Counted from the stretch's first letter, positions 35,701 to 46,516 are shown. The stretch is 64,000 nucleotides of DNA from Myoxocephalus aenaeus (GCA_038501785.1 JBAMJR010000350.1:134001-198000); one strand, 5' to 3'. Notes: a model not told the origin generated them from the sequence alone. Program-made: numbers and translations.

Positions 35701-38700
35701 CTTGAAAAGGTAACTTCAATATCTCTTTCAACAACCAGCGAGAACACTTCCATCTGCAAGCCGAAGCCCTGTGCATGAGAACACACACAAATATGAGGCT
35801 GTCAGTCCTGCCGGGGTGCTGGTGAACACATATACGTCGTTTGTTTCCATTGATAATCATAATAATCACCTTAGAATCAGGCTGCTGATGATCTGAAGGT
35901 AATCTGACACCAAGAGGCCAGCTGGCACAGAGTCGCCTCGGTTATTAATCACACAATTAAACCTTGATTACTTCGTCATGGCGTGCCAAAAAAAAATGCA
36001 CTGCCGATCCTTTATCGGCGGATATTGAGTAAAAATTATGCGAGTGGGAGATCGGCATTAATGCTTTGTCGTCGTCGCTGGTTCAGGCAAAGAGAGCTGG
36101 TTACGTTGACAGCAGCAGTGCTCACAGCTAACATCCAGAGGTCCATTGGGACACTTTATGGTGCGCTCAACCTTGGTAAATTACAACGTTATCATGATTT
36201 GTTCAAATGTAACTTTTTCTAATTCAGTTTTGTTGAGAAACTTGAATAAATACAGTTTTTTGAAGGAGATGTTTTCACAGCAATATACAATAGACAGAGA
36301 GGGAATTATGGCCTGTTTGACTTCATAACTTCAGCTCGAAGCTGCTTTTATTACACATTTAAAGGCTGATGACAAGATATGTTATTTAATAAATAAAAAT
36401 ATAATAATTTCATCCAAATCGTTTGAATTGTCCATTGAGTGTTTTGTTATTCAGAAACCAGACTAGAAAAGAAGAATATAAATCTGTATGAGCCTCTGCT
36501 TAACCTGCCACGGTGTTGTAATCCATTACAACATCTCCTCAGGAAAAGAAAAGGAAAAAAAAGCATTTTCTCTGACAATCTAGCACCATTTTGTCCTGCA
36601 AACCCCTCGTTAAATCTGTTTATTCTTCAGTAGAGGTTTGGTTGGTTGGCTTGTGGGCATTGAGGTGTTTTGACTCGTGTTTTTCTTCAGGCAGACTTTC
36701 AAATGTGTGCTGGAGAAGATAACCCTCTTCATGGTGACCACAGCTACTATTTGTGTTTTCAAGAAACTTCTGCCAATTACGAGAAAATGACCACAAGACT
36801 ACTTGGCAATGAGCCAATCAAATATGTGCCATTCACTTTCAGTGCCAAAGGCATTGGGCATGCACATCGTTTTCCCACACTCAAGGGACTTGACATGGCG
36901 AGCGTGAAGCCCCAAAAAATTAAAACACCATTTCAAACTGTTCTATATTTAGCCTTAGTTACTGCATATGCATTTCAGATCGGTTAAAAACGACCACTAA
37001 AACCACACTTTCAGGCCATAGAATATATTATTACAGGTTGTCATTTTAACGGAAGTAAAAAAAAAAACTACTCAGATTTAACACGAATAACAAAAACACA
37101 TTAATACCTAATTACTAAATCCAGGAATATGCCTTACTGATTAATAATCATTGACATCAATACACTGGTATCACAGATTTTACAGATACTTACTCCTTAT
37201 ATATTACTGCTACCTATTTGAAGCAGTATTTTCTGCTGCTGTCTCATCCGTTTGCATTATGTTGTGCAGAAGTTCCCCATATAGTGTCCAGCCTCTGTAC
37301 TCTACAATGTTCTTCATATTGACACGGAGCGTGTTCTCTTTGCAGCAGGAGGAGGATGTAAGTGACTAGCAACATCACGCATGTGGACACGCTGGGCCCA
37401 AACAGTGGCGAGGAAGTCATTGGACACATGGCATGAAATGGCTGTGAAAACCTGGAGAATTATAATTATCTGCATTGCACGGCCTCAAAATGGTGAGATT
37501 TTTTTTTTTGAATTCTTATTATTTTATTTAAGTACAAGCAGATTGTGTAGACATGTCTCTATCCATCTCTCTCTTGCCCTGGAGGAAATGCTGGAGAAAG
37601 AGCGACGTCAGAGATGTCAGTGTGTTCCCCAAAATGTAGAACTATTCCTTTAATGATTTTAAAATTATTGACATGGAGAACATACTCATAATTTTTCTAC
37701 CAGTTTATTGATCAGCACAATACAAGAAATATTAGTAATTTCAATGACTGGTCAATGATTTTCCAACTTCTTGAATGCAATGATATGCTGAAGATTTTCC
37801 TGTTTTATTGTTGTTTACGTTGTTTTCTTTAAGAAATGCTTTCCTTGCCGCTTGTCTGCAGAAAATCTGGACACAGATTTTTGACCAATATTCTTAACTC
37901 AGTCGTGAGTTTACATTATTAATATTTTTGATGTAAAATCTTTTAAATTATGGCATTTATGATTTTATTCTATTTTCTTGGATTCTTGGATTTGTGAGTC
38001 CATACTGCTTCTCAACTTGAAAATATTAGCTAGAATAGAGGCTACAATTTTAAGTAAAGACACAGTTCCCGTGTGGAAAGAAGAGTCACTTCGTGCGACC
38101 CATATTTTGCCACGTGAATGCGACAAAACCTTTTTGAGTCACGGATTTAAAAGACAAGACCCCCCGTTACAAAGTCCGACAACTCAATAGCCGACATTCC
38201 AGCGTACAGTGTACAATCGAGCCGTTTCATTCCACAGCTCAATAGCTAACATTCCAGTCTACAGTACACAATCAAGCCATCTCATGCTGCTATGTTACAG
38301 GCTGAAGTTTCCATTGTGTCAGGGTAGTTAGCCCCAAAGACAGACCGAGCCCGCCAAGAGAGGAGTTAGGGCTGCCCGTCAGACGCTAATGTCTCCACAC
38401 AACAGCCCAAACCTAAACTGACAGGCACACACCATACTGACAGCCCACTAACAACACGCTATTGTTCGCTCGCAAATGGCCAAGACACACCTTTCAGAGC
38501 TCACAGAGAGAGACGGAGCACAGAAACAACCGTGTACTGTGGGCCTCAGTGCACAGGAGCAACATCAATATGTCACATATAGATTAGGGTTGGTCCATAT
38601 GGATCAAATCTTCCCTCACAATACATGTCATTTTACACTATGATCATTTGAGAAACTGATTATAGATTGAAAAATAACCAGATGATGACGTATATGTTAT

Positions 38701-38784
38701 GTATGCTCAATGTTATGCAACACCGCCTCCAACGGCCTAATGCAAAGACATATTAAGGAGTAATTTATCACTCATTTCATTATA

Positions 38785-38870
38785 GGTCCAGCTGTAGCTC
38801 AGTAGGTATGGCTGGTCGCTCATTCGTCACAGGATTGTTGGTTCGATCCTTAAATCCTCCTGTCCATGTC
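38785..38870 (+). mobile_element. tRNA-derived SINE head fragment
   Basis: An RNA polymerase III type A box, TAGCTCAGTAGG (38795-38806), is followed 33 bp later by a B box, GGTTCGATCC (38840-38849). The order and spacing are those of a tRNA-related SINE promoter. No acceptor stem can be drawn, so it is not a tRNA gene. The SINE body seems lost beyond the head. Confidence 0.65.
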
Positions 38871-38948
38871 TCGTTGATCGTTTGGAGTTAACGTTCCATG
38901 TAATTAAATTGTGAGCCGTTCTTAAATTAATTTTCTTAAACTTGCAAT

Positions 38949-39382
38949 CATGGCCAGTAGGGGGCGACTCCTCTGGTTGCAAAAAAACAAGTCTGGTTGT
39001 ATAGAAGTTTATGAGAAAATGACTCTACTTTGCTCTTGATTTATTACTTCAATAAACATTGTGAACATGAGTTAATGATCTCAATCCAAATCTTCTTCAA
39101 TACAGCATGATGTTCATTTCGTAATTGATGGTCCATTTAGGCGGGGCTACCTTGTGTTGACAGGTCGCTACCACGGTTTTGTGCGGCCTGGATGTTCTCC
39201 TTGTTTTCGTCTTTAACCCTTTCATAGTGAGTTTTTCATGGGTTTGTGAAAGTTAATTGTCATAATTCGCCAAACGGGCCAAAAAGCCCAAATCAAGGCT
39301 TAAAAATGACACTCCACAGTGTGGATTGTCATTGGGTGATGTCACGGGTTCTATGTCCACTTCCTTTGTACAATCTATGGTT
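38949..39382 (+). repeat. dispersed repeat, inverted relative to 11331-11780
   Basis: Starts CCAGTAGGGGGCGACTCCTC, then TATGAGAAAATGACTCTACT, CTCTTGATTTATTACTTC, ACAGCATGATGTTC and ends near TTGTACAATCTATGG. Same block order as the minus strand of 11331-11780. Confidence 0.75.
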
Positions 39383-39832
39383 GAAATGGAGATTAATGTA
39401 AAAAACAACACATGACTGAAACATATGTGGCTGAGAGGGGGTTTAAAATAAAAGGACAACGTGTCCTTTTTGTTCAAAATTCAAACTATGGAACAACTAT
39501 GGAAAAAGATGTCCATCTGACCAATTGCTTACCACATTCCCCTAATGCATAAGTGAGAAAACTAGCAACACTTGTTGATGTAAAGTAATATGTCAGAAGA
39601 TTTTGTATTGCAAAACATTTATGGTTTAGTTGTGTTCAACTTAAGGAGTACATAGTATCACACTCTCGCACACTCACTCACTTGAGGAACTGTTTTTTTA
39701 TGTTTTTTTGGTGAATCCCATTTTTTGCCATCAGCTCTTGTTTTTAGATCATTGTGACTCTCGGAAAAACACATGGAAAGACATGTAAATAGTGCCGTTA
39801 CATCAAAAAAGGAGTGACATCAGATCCCCTAC

Positions 39833-39981
39833 CTTCTGTCGAATCTCTTCCTCCATCTTGATGGGGGAGCCGAACTCAGCGACTTGACGGACGCCCTCGC
39901 TGGCGTAGCCCCCGTACTCCCACAGCACGTAGCCTCTGGAGTGAGACGCCCCAATCAGAGCCGACCAGTGGTTGGCTCGTC
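39833..39981 (-). CDS. spon1: spon1 exon: core of the spondin_N domain
   Basis: A 149-nt exon with no ATG near its start, so a start-to-stop search misses it. After GA (completing arginine) it reads RANHWSALIGASHSRGYVLW, then EYGGYASEGVRQVAEFGSP and IKMEEEIRQK. The family has RANHWSAIIGGSHSKNYVLW and EYGGYASEGVKQVAELGSP. Acceptor TCTTTCAG, donor GTAGGG, phase 0 at the end. It is the central part of spondin_N. The next exon in the transcript lies 29.8 kb downstream at 9945-10009; the protein is continuous in the family at this join (EEEIRQ then DEVLTV). Confidence 0.95.
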
Positions 39982-40293
39982 CTGAAAGACATTTTAGTTT
40001 AGTTTTTTTTTTTCATTCAGGTTTGAGTTGTTTGAATTCTGATAAGCAAGTCAAAATAGGGGTGAATATTAGGTTAAAAGATACACAATTTGTGTATTTG
40101 TTGGCTTTCGTTGGCTAGCTGTTACCCTGTTTCTTGTCGTTATGCTATGCTAAGCTAACCAGCTGCTGACTGTAGGTCCAAAATGTCTTTGGGCGTTGTT
40201 ATATCAAAAAGATGACTGTATTTTTTGACAACACTTTTTTGCTATAACCCAGCAGACTTTTTTGACCGGCGGCGGCCAGCGGTCTGAACTCAC
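39982..40293. other. spon1 intron, 312 bp
   Basis: Short intron. At about 40120-40195 it contains GTTATGCTATGCTAAGCTAA and CCAGCTGCTGACTGTAGG, a short dispersed repeat motif also seen at 56505-56545. Confidence 0.6.
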
Positions 40294-40416
40294 TTGGGTA
40301 GTCTTTGGGATGGACTTTCTCCGACCAGTTGCCGTAGAAGGTGAGTCTGTACTTGGCTGTTCCGCAGGCGCAGCACTCCATTGCGGGAGCTTCTGTGGCC
40401 TCGCCGAACACACGCT
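40294..40416 (-). CDS. spon1: spon1 exon: start of the spondin_N domain
   Basis: The 123-nt exon opens with RVFGEATEAPAME, which is not like the mammalian sequence between LCEQ and DCCACG. It then becomes near-identical with CCACGTAKYRLTFYGNWSEK and VHPKDYP, the N-terminal strand and cysteines of spondin_N. NWS is a possible N-glycosylation sequon. Acceptor CCTGTAG, donor GTGAGT. The last A is completed by GA of the next exon to give arginine. The divergent N-terminal stretch is normal for a linker and may help to tell spon1a from spon1b. Confidence 0.95.
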
Positions 40417-41371
40417 CTACAGGGAGGCGGGACGTGAACATGAACAAACACCATTTTTAAGGGTAGACAATGCACGAGCCAAATAAATGATAGGAAACAG
40501 AGTTCAGGAGCTAGCAGTCAAACAGTGATTGGACAGTGTGCAAGCTTTGACATTAATGAACACCTGCATAAATTACAAGATAAATGACTACAATTTGGAC
40601 CCAGTGAGAATGTCACAATAACAAACATCCCTGGAATAAACTGGTATTTAAATGACACATTAGCTTTGACGCAGACTCATAAATATTCAAATATTGGCCC
40701 CAACTAATGTTTTGCAAAGATAGGTCAAGGGGAGTACTTGAATATTTATTAGTCGCCAAATTATACTGAAGAAAATCCTTACTCGACATCTAAGTTATAG
40801 CAGGATGAGTCAAACATCGGAGGCGCCTGACGTATGTCAGCAAATGGAGACCGGGTGGCTTGATTGGCATGCATAATAGCCTGGAAAATTGTATTTGGGT
40901 TGAGGAGAGAAAAACTTTGAGTCAAAATCCTCCGAGATGAAGTTTGAAACACATGTCCGGGCTCTGTTATTTAATTGCACCATTAACGCGTGCTTCAGAG
41001 TTAAAAGAGTCCTGTCGCCTTGCTGTCTGTCTGGTGTTTATTTGGGGGGCGGATAGCTCTCCAAATATGGCGTGGCACTTTTCTTCTGCTGTGAAATCAC
41101 AGGTTAACATAAAAGCTGCTCTGTGGTGAAATACAAAGGAATATTTAAATACATCAACACCCAGGAGATACAGGATTCGTAGTCCTCACAGTTTTCCCCA
41201 CTGCTTCTGTCGGCCTCATATTTTTAGACAAGGGATGAAAGGCTGGGAGCTGTTCTGCTCTAAAAGTGAGAGGGGAGGGGGGGGATTGTAACATCAGATG
41301 GAACAAGGGATAATGGCACCATGATGGGCGGTCAAGGATGAAAAGAGGAGATGACGGGCAGCTGTCATTAC
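40417..41371. other. spon1 intron, 955 bp
   Basis: No exon or repeat recognised. A G-rich run, GAGGGGAGGGGGGGGATTG, lies near 41271-41288. Confidence 0.6.
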
Positions 41372-41445
41372 CTTTCTCACACAGTCGAATAGTGAGGGAG
41401 CCTTCGTCCTGGAAATAAATTATTCTCTTCTGGACAATACTGGCC
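41372..41445 (-). CDS. spon1: spon1 exon: linker between reeler and spondin_N
   Basis: A short 74-nt exon encoding ASIVQKRIIYFQDEGSLT followed by IRLCEK. Mammalian F-spondin has the same ASIVQKRIIYFQDEGSLT and then KKLCEQ. Its first base completes the lysine begun in the previous exon. Its last base, G, joins AG of the next exon to give glutamate. Acceptor CTCTCCAG, donor GTAATG. The identity over 18 consecutive residues makes the call secure despite the small size. The region joins the reeler domain to the spondin_N domain of the secreted protein. Confidence 0.95.
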
Positions 41446-42898
41446 CTGGAGAGACAGAGTGGGGAGGAGACAAAAAAAAGAAGAACAATTATGAGGTGCA
41501 AAAAGTGCATTAGATGGATAATACTGGAGTGTGTGTTTGTGTTTTTTTTTTTATTTCAATATCTGATCCATGTAATCCTTGGTGAGAGGGGAAGGTAATG
41601 AGTTCCCTGATGTTTTATAGTGGACACGGAGTCCACATCTTTTTCACAGAGAAGGTATTCTCAGGACCTCGTGGCACAATCACACTGCAGCAGTACAAAA
41701 TGTAACAGAGCAATCATGCCCACGGACATGAAGGAGAGACAGAGCTGGAATTAAAGTCGGAAGCAGGAAAATAAATCTTTACGCAGACCGCAGAAACACC
41801 CCAATTCTAACTTATGAAGTAATAATGGCTGGAAAGGAAACCGTACCAATGAAAATAGGTTGTTTTACTAAAGGCAGTTACATTCCTCTTCAGTAAAAAA
41901 GGAAATGAATGTATCATATTGCGCAGACAGAGCTGTAAAGCTCTGTCTGATGCCATTCCTATAGAAATTCTGAGGTGAAAAGGAAGATATAAAAATGAGG
42001 GCAGCAATAAGGCGCTGCAACACTTCAACAATACGTTTGCAATACTTTTACGTTCCACTGCAATAGTGTTACAAACACTCCAAGTACTTTTCTATTCCCC
42101 TTAAACAGTTCTGTAAGTTTGTACCTACATTTTCCTCAGATAAAATACCTCACCTCTGTGATTTTGAGCATTTCACATCCCTACTTTTACATTTTTAGAA
42201 CTAACATCACCTGTTAGTGCCTGAGTTTGCTTTGCTGGGGAAAACTAGCAGCCTTCTATTGTAAGGTTGCTGCTTCGGATGCAATTTGTTGCGTTTGAAG
42301 CTCTTTATCTTTTCTTATTACTCTGACCCACTATACCAAAGATTATCAGTTCATATTTATGTTCTGACATAACTTCAATTGATTGCATTTCTGATTATGA
42401 ATAATACATACATACTGATCAGCCCATACACATATTCAAACTCCTAGTTATATGGTAATCTACACCTACATGAATATACACATATTGTACATGTATTGTG
42501 CATACAGTACATATATCCTCATAAGTATATATGTATTCGTCTATTACTGCCAGCCGGCACATTTAAATAAATATAATCTGATTGCTTTGGGTGATGAAGC
42601 ACTTAAAATTAGCTGATACATTTTATTTACCATTTACCATTGTACTGTTAGAACATCGTGGTGTCAGTGCTCAATTAATATCCCTTCTGAAGAGGAACGG
42701 GTGTGCGCATTTATCCAGATGACTGACGTCTGGTTAGAATTAACGAGACCGTTTCAGCACAGATCCGCCGTGGAGAAACCGAGTTAGCCTGATGTCAATC
42801 ATCTCGCTAATTTAAGATGGATAATAGGACATTTGCTCGACTTTGTTGAACCACGTACGAAGAATACCCCCCAGGTCTCTTAACCGTTATATGTAAGA

Positions 42899-42940
<42 letters not shown>

Positions 42941-43039
42941 ACAGTGACAGTGAATGAAGGTAACCATTGTGTGGTTATGGGTGGTTATGGGCGTGTGTAT
43001 CAGCACTGCTGATTATATCACAGGCTGGTATTATACCTT
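41446..43039. other. start of 19-kb spon1 intron
   Basis: AT-rich intron with no feature recognised other than the (TA)n array at 42901-42938. Confidence 0.55.
42901..42938. repeat. (TA)19 microsatellite
   Basis: An uninterrupted TA run flanked by AGACTTA and TAAGACA. Confidence 0.9.
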
Positions 43040-43047
43040 GTTTTATC

Positions 43048-44271
43048 CAGTGGTGTATAGTAACGAAGTAGAAATACTTCGTTACTGTACTTAAGTAGTT
43101 TTTTTGGATATCTGTACTCTACTTTACTATTTATATTTCTGTTTACTTTTACTTTTACTTCACTACATTTTGCAAAGAAAACTGATACTTTTACTCCGAT
43201 ACATTTCCCCTGAAACCTTCGTTACTCGCTACAAAATCAAATCTATCTCTAGAAAGAAAAAGAAAAAAACACATCCGGGACTGTGGTGGAACACAGACTC
43301 CACCAAGCAGGTTTTGCGAATCACAATATTCTGCATTTTCCCTCTACATCCTCTCGTCCAGCGCTCCCGAACCTTTATGCGTCACGGACCGGTTACGTGA
43401 AGACAATATTGTCACCGACCGGGTCCGACCTCGGAGAGACAGGAGACAACGACACCTGACGTGTGTTCGTTATGTCCAGTCTACTGACTCTACTGCTAAC
43501 TAAACCTTTAGTCCAGTCTACTGCTTAACTTATAACGCGCTGCACAAAGAGGATGTTGAAATGGAAGCAGGTTTTCATGCTTTTTTGGCGATCTCAGGAT
43601 ACTCTGCCTTGGTTTTAATCCAGAACACCGGCAGAGTTGAAACAGATTTAAGTTTCATTTTTAGGGTAACGTAACATATTGACATGTGTCAAGAGGTTCC
43701 GTCTGAGGTTACCACAGACGGATGTATCTGGTCATTTTTCACAATAAAACATTTTTACGGACTTGATTTTTTTAATTTAACTTACATTTTTCATTAATTC
43801 TTTCTGTTCCGGGCGGAATGAGCATACTTATAACCACACTGTTACAACTCCTTCATAGTGTCATATTGCTTTTTGGAGAATTATGATGATACGTTCATAG
43901 TAGATGCAAAAGTATACTTAGGTACAATATATTATGTTGAACATAATATATATGGATGGATCACAGCCAACCCAGTTATTTTATCAACACAACTCCTGGT
44001 CCTTGGTCACGGTGGCCACAGCACTTCTCAAAATTCGGACCCATTGCTTTTTTATTAAAAGCATGTACTTGTACTTTTACTTTCAATACTTAAGTACATT
44101 TTATATCAGAAAAATACTTTTGATACTTAAGTACAGAAAATATCAGATACTTTAAGACTTTTACTCAAGTAGTATTTTATTAGGTGACTTTTACTTTTAC
44201 TGGAGTAATTTTCCAGTAAGGTATCTTTACTTTTACTCAAGTACGGCTTTTGGGTACTTTATACAACACTG
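43048..44271. mobile_element. non-autonomous hAT element, Tol2-like ends
   Basis: Left end CAGTGGTGTATAGTAACG. The right end on the reverse strand is CAGTGTTGTATAAAGTACCC. Many TACTTTTACT and GTACTTAAGTA subterminal motifs resemble Tol2 ends. An exact 8-bp target duplication, GTTTTATC, flanks it (43040-43047 and 44272-44279), the size made by hAT transposases. Its 1.2 kb holds no transposase frame, so it would need one supplied in trans. A perfect short palindrome around TTATGTTGAACATAA lies inside. Confidence 0.9.
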
Positions 44272-44284
44272 GTTTTATCTATTT

Positions 44285-44520
44285 GCTATTTGAAAGAAAG
44301 AAAAAGAAAGAAACATGCACTTTTATTAATCCCCTTGGGGAAATTCTTCTCTGCATTTGACCCATCCCTGGATAGGGAGCAGTGGGCAGCCCTGTGAGGC
44401 GCCCGGGGAGCAGTTGAGGGTTAGGTGTCTTGCTCAGGGACACTTCGACATGTGAGCTATGGGGGGACTGGGGATCGAACCGGCTACCTTGTGGTTGCGG
44501 GACGACCACTCATCCCCCTG
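44285..44520 (-). mobile_element. tRNA-derived SINE, minus strand
   Basis: On the minus strand it begins near GATGAGTGGTCGTCCCGCAA, includes a B box GGTTCGATCCCC, then CATGTCGAAGTGTCCCTGAG, CAAGACACCTAACCC, and ends CCCCAAGGGGATTAATAAAA followed by a CTTTCTTTTTC-rich tail. The A box is weak or lost. The head and body order matches tRNA-related SINEs known in fish. It starts a few bases from the hAT target duplication. Confidence 0.7.
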
Positions 44521-44529
44521 AAATAGGCA

Positions 44530-44533
<4 letters not shown>

Positions 44534-44615
<82 letters not shown>
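44534..44615. repeat. (TA)n(CA)n compound microsatellite
   Basis: About 32 TA units to 44598 followed by about eight CA units. It lies 30 bp from the left end of the Tc1 element. Confidence 0.9.
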
Positions 44616-44645
44616 TATCTAGTTATGTATGTATTAATGCATTTA

Positions 44646-44862
44646 CAGCGGCTTGCAAAAGTATTCATACCCCTTGAAAGTTTCCACATTTTGTCACATT
44701 ACACACCACAAACATAAATATATTTTATTGGAATTTTATGTGAAAGACCAACACAAAGTGTCACACAATTGTGAAGTACAAAGAAAATTATACATGATTT
44801 AAAAAAAAATCCACAAAGAAAAAACTGAAAAGTGCAGTGTGCAAAATTATTCAGCCCCCCTG
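44646..44862. repeat. Tc1 left terminal inverted repeat
   Basis: Runs from CAGCGGCTTGCAAAAG to GAATAATTTTGCACACTG on the reverse strand, ending just after the transposase stop. It pairs with 46063-46276 with a few mismatches. Confidence 0.9.
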
Positions 44863-44864
44863 AG

Positions 44865-45884
44865 TCAATACTTTGTGGAACCGCCTTTTGCTGCAATTAC
44901 AGCTGCAAGTCTTTTGGGGTATGTCTCTACCAGCTTTGCACATCTAGAGACTGAGATTTTTGCCCATTCTTCTTTGCAAAACAGCTCAAGGTCAGTCAGA
45001 TTAGATGGAGAGCGTTTGTGAACGGCGGTTTTCAGATCTTGCCACAGATTCTCAATGGGATTTAGGTCTGGACTTTGACTGGGCCATTCTAACACATGAA
45101 TATGTTTTGTTTTAAACCATTCCATTGTAGCCCTGGCATTATGTTTAGGGTCGTTGTCCTGCTGGAAGGTGAACCTCCGCCCCAGTCTCAAGTCTTTTGC
45201 AGACTCCAACAGGTTTTCTTCCAAGATTGCCCTGTATTTGGCTCCATCCATCTTCCCATCAACTCTGACCAACTTCCCTGTCCCTGCTGAAGAGAAGCAC
45301 CCCCAGAGCATCATGCTACCACCACCATGTTTGACAGTGGGGATGGTGTGTTCAGGGTGATGTGCAGTGTTAGGTTTCCGCCACACATAACGTTTTGCAT
45401 TTAGGCCAAAAAGTTCAATTTTGGTCTCATCTGACCAGAGCACCTTCTTCCACATGTTTGCTGTGTCCCCCACATGGTTTCTGGCAAACTGCAAACGGGA
45501 CTTCTTATGGTTTTCTTTTAACAATGGCTTTCTTCTTGCCACTCTTCCATAAAGGCCAGATTTGTGGAGTGCACGCCCAATAGTTGTCCTGTGGACAGAT
45601 TCCCCCACCTGAGCTGTGGATCTCTGCAGTTCGTCCAGAGTCACCATGGGCCTCTTGGCTGCATCTCTTGTCAGTGCTCTCCTTGTTCGGCCTGTAAGTT
45701 TAGGTGGACGACCGTGTCTTGGTAGGTTTGCAGTTGTGCCATACTCTTTCCATTTCCGGATAATGGATTGAACAGTGCTACGTGACATGTTCAAAGCTTG
45801 GGAAACCTTTTTATAGCCTAACCCTGCTTTAAACTTCTCCACAACTTTATCTCTGACCTGTCTGGTGTGTTCCTTGGACTTCAT
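44865..45884 (-). CDS. Tc1-family DD34E transposase, intact reading frame
   Basis: A 339-residue protein, the usual Tc1 length, with no stop or frameshift. I chose the start MKSKEHTRQVRDKVVEKF because it fits family N-termini; the frame is open 29 codons further upstream. Residues 1-110 form the paired-like helix-turn-helix DNA-binding region, with RHGRPPK (56-62) as the linker motif. The catalytic triad is D152 (WSDETK), D243 (QQDNDPKH) and E278 (NPIENLW), with exactly 34 residues between the last two. A glycine-rich box, KHGGGSMMLWGCFSS, lies at 185-199. It cuts and pastes the element into TA sites in the nucleus. All landmarks are present; activity is inferred, not shown. Confidence 0.95.
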   Translation of the reverse strand: MKSKEHTRQVRDKVVEKFKAGLGYKKVSQALNMSRSTVQSIIRKWKEYGTTANLPRHGRPPKLTGRTRRALTRDAAKRPMVTLDELQRSTAQVGESVHRTTIGRALHKSGLYGRVARRKPLLKENHKKSRLQFARNHVGDTANMWKKVLWSDETKIELFGLNAKRYVWRKPNTAHHPEHTIPTVKHGGGSMMLWGCFSSAGTGKLVRVDGKMDGAKYRAILEENLLESAKDLRLGRRFTFQQDNDPKHNARATMEWFKTKHIHVLEWPSQSPDLNPIENLWQDLKTAVHKRSPSNLTDLELFCKEEWAKISVSRCAKLVETYPKRLAAVIAAKGGSTKY

Positions 45885-46062
45885 GGTCCTGTTTGCTCCC
45901 CAATATTCTCTTAACAAACCTCTGAGGCCGTCACAGAACAGCTGTATTTGTACTGAGATTAGATTACACACAGGTGGACTCTATTTAGTCATTCGGTCAA
46001 CATTCAATCATTCAGCAGTCATCAGGCAACTTCTGAAGGCAATTCGTTGCACTCAGAGAAAA

Positions 46063-46276
46063 GGGGGCTGAATAATTTTGCACACTGTACTTTTCAGTTT
46101 TTTATTTGTGAAAAAAATTTAAAATCATGTTTAATTTTCTTTGTACTTCACAATTGTGTGACACTTTGTGTTGGTCTTTCACATAAAATTCCAATAAAAT
46201 ATATTTATGCTTGTGGCGTGTAATGTGACAAAATGTGGAAACGTTCAAGGGGTATGAATACTTTTGCAAGCCACTA
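46063..46276. repeat. Tc1 right terminal inverted repeat
   Basis: Starts GGGGGCTGAATAATTTTGCA and ends CTTTTGCAAGCCACTA. It lies upstream of the transposase start and would hold its promoter, by analogy with other Tc1 elements. Confidence 0.9.
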
Positions 46277-46516
46277 TTATGTTCAGATATGTTTGAATAA
46301 TGGCTTTACATTTGTTGTTATAGTTTATGTTCTAATAAATAAACACATCAGAGACGGAGGAGTACGTGTATAAAAATGTCCAGGTAACAAATGGATGCCA
46401 ATATAAACTGATGCTGGTGCAACCGAGAGCCACTATAAGAGTCTTACAGGCTTTGTGGCCAAGAAAAACTACCCTAGACTCCCCGACCCCAGAGGGGGGA
46501 ATCTTTATGTGCCTTT

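Larger units (their letters stand above)
28581..39832. other. second part of 29.8-kb spon1 intron
   Basis: No exon seen. It contains the 86-nt hairpin at 30433-30518, (GT)n arrays at 30685-30718 and 32670-32700, a transposon-end-like fragment at 32230-32346, purine-rich DNA at about 32850-33330 with a G-quadruplex motif at 32602-32619, a SINE head at 38785-38870 and a dispersed repeat at 38949-39382. The other stretches are not recognised. Confidence 0.55.
44646..46276 (-). mobile_element. Tc1-like transposon, 1.63 kb
   Basis: Long terminal inverted repeats of about 215 bp (44646-44862 and 46063-46276) bracket one transposase frame. The left end CAGCGGCTTGCAAAAGTATT follows a TA dinucleotide. 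The right end on the reverse strand is TAGTGGCTTGCAAAAGTATT, with TT instead of the expected TA outside it, so the outermost right bases have changed. Size and layout are those of complete Tc1 elements, which duplicate TA on insertion. Confidence 0.95.

Noticed and set aside
38785..38870. tRNA gene
   Set aside because: A and B boxes are present but no acceptor or anticodon stem can be drawn; it is a SINE head.
40199..40486. Several overlapping frames at exon 40294-40416
   Set aside because: Only the frame with CCACGTAKYRLTFYGNWSEK matches F-spondin and fits both splice phases.
43858..44155. Small open frames inside the hAT element (and their copies at 63383-63625)
   Set aside because: They encode TA- and TACTTTTACT-derived low-complexity peptides, not a hAT transposase.
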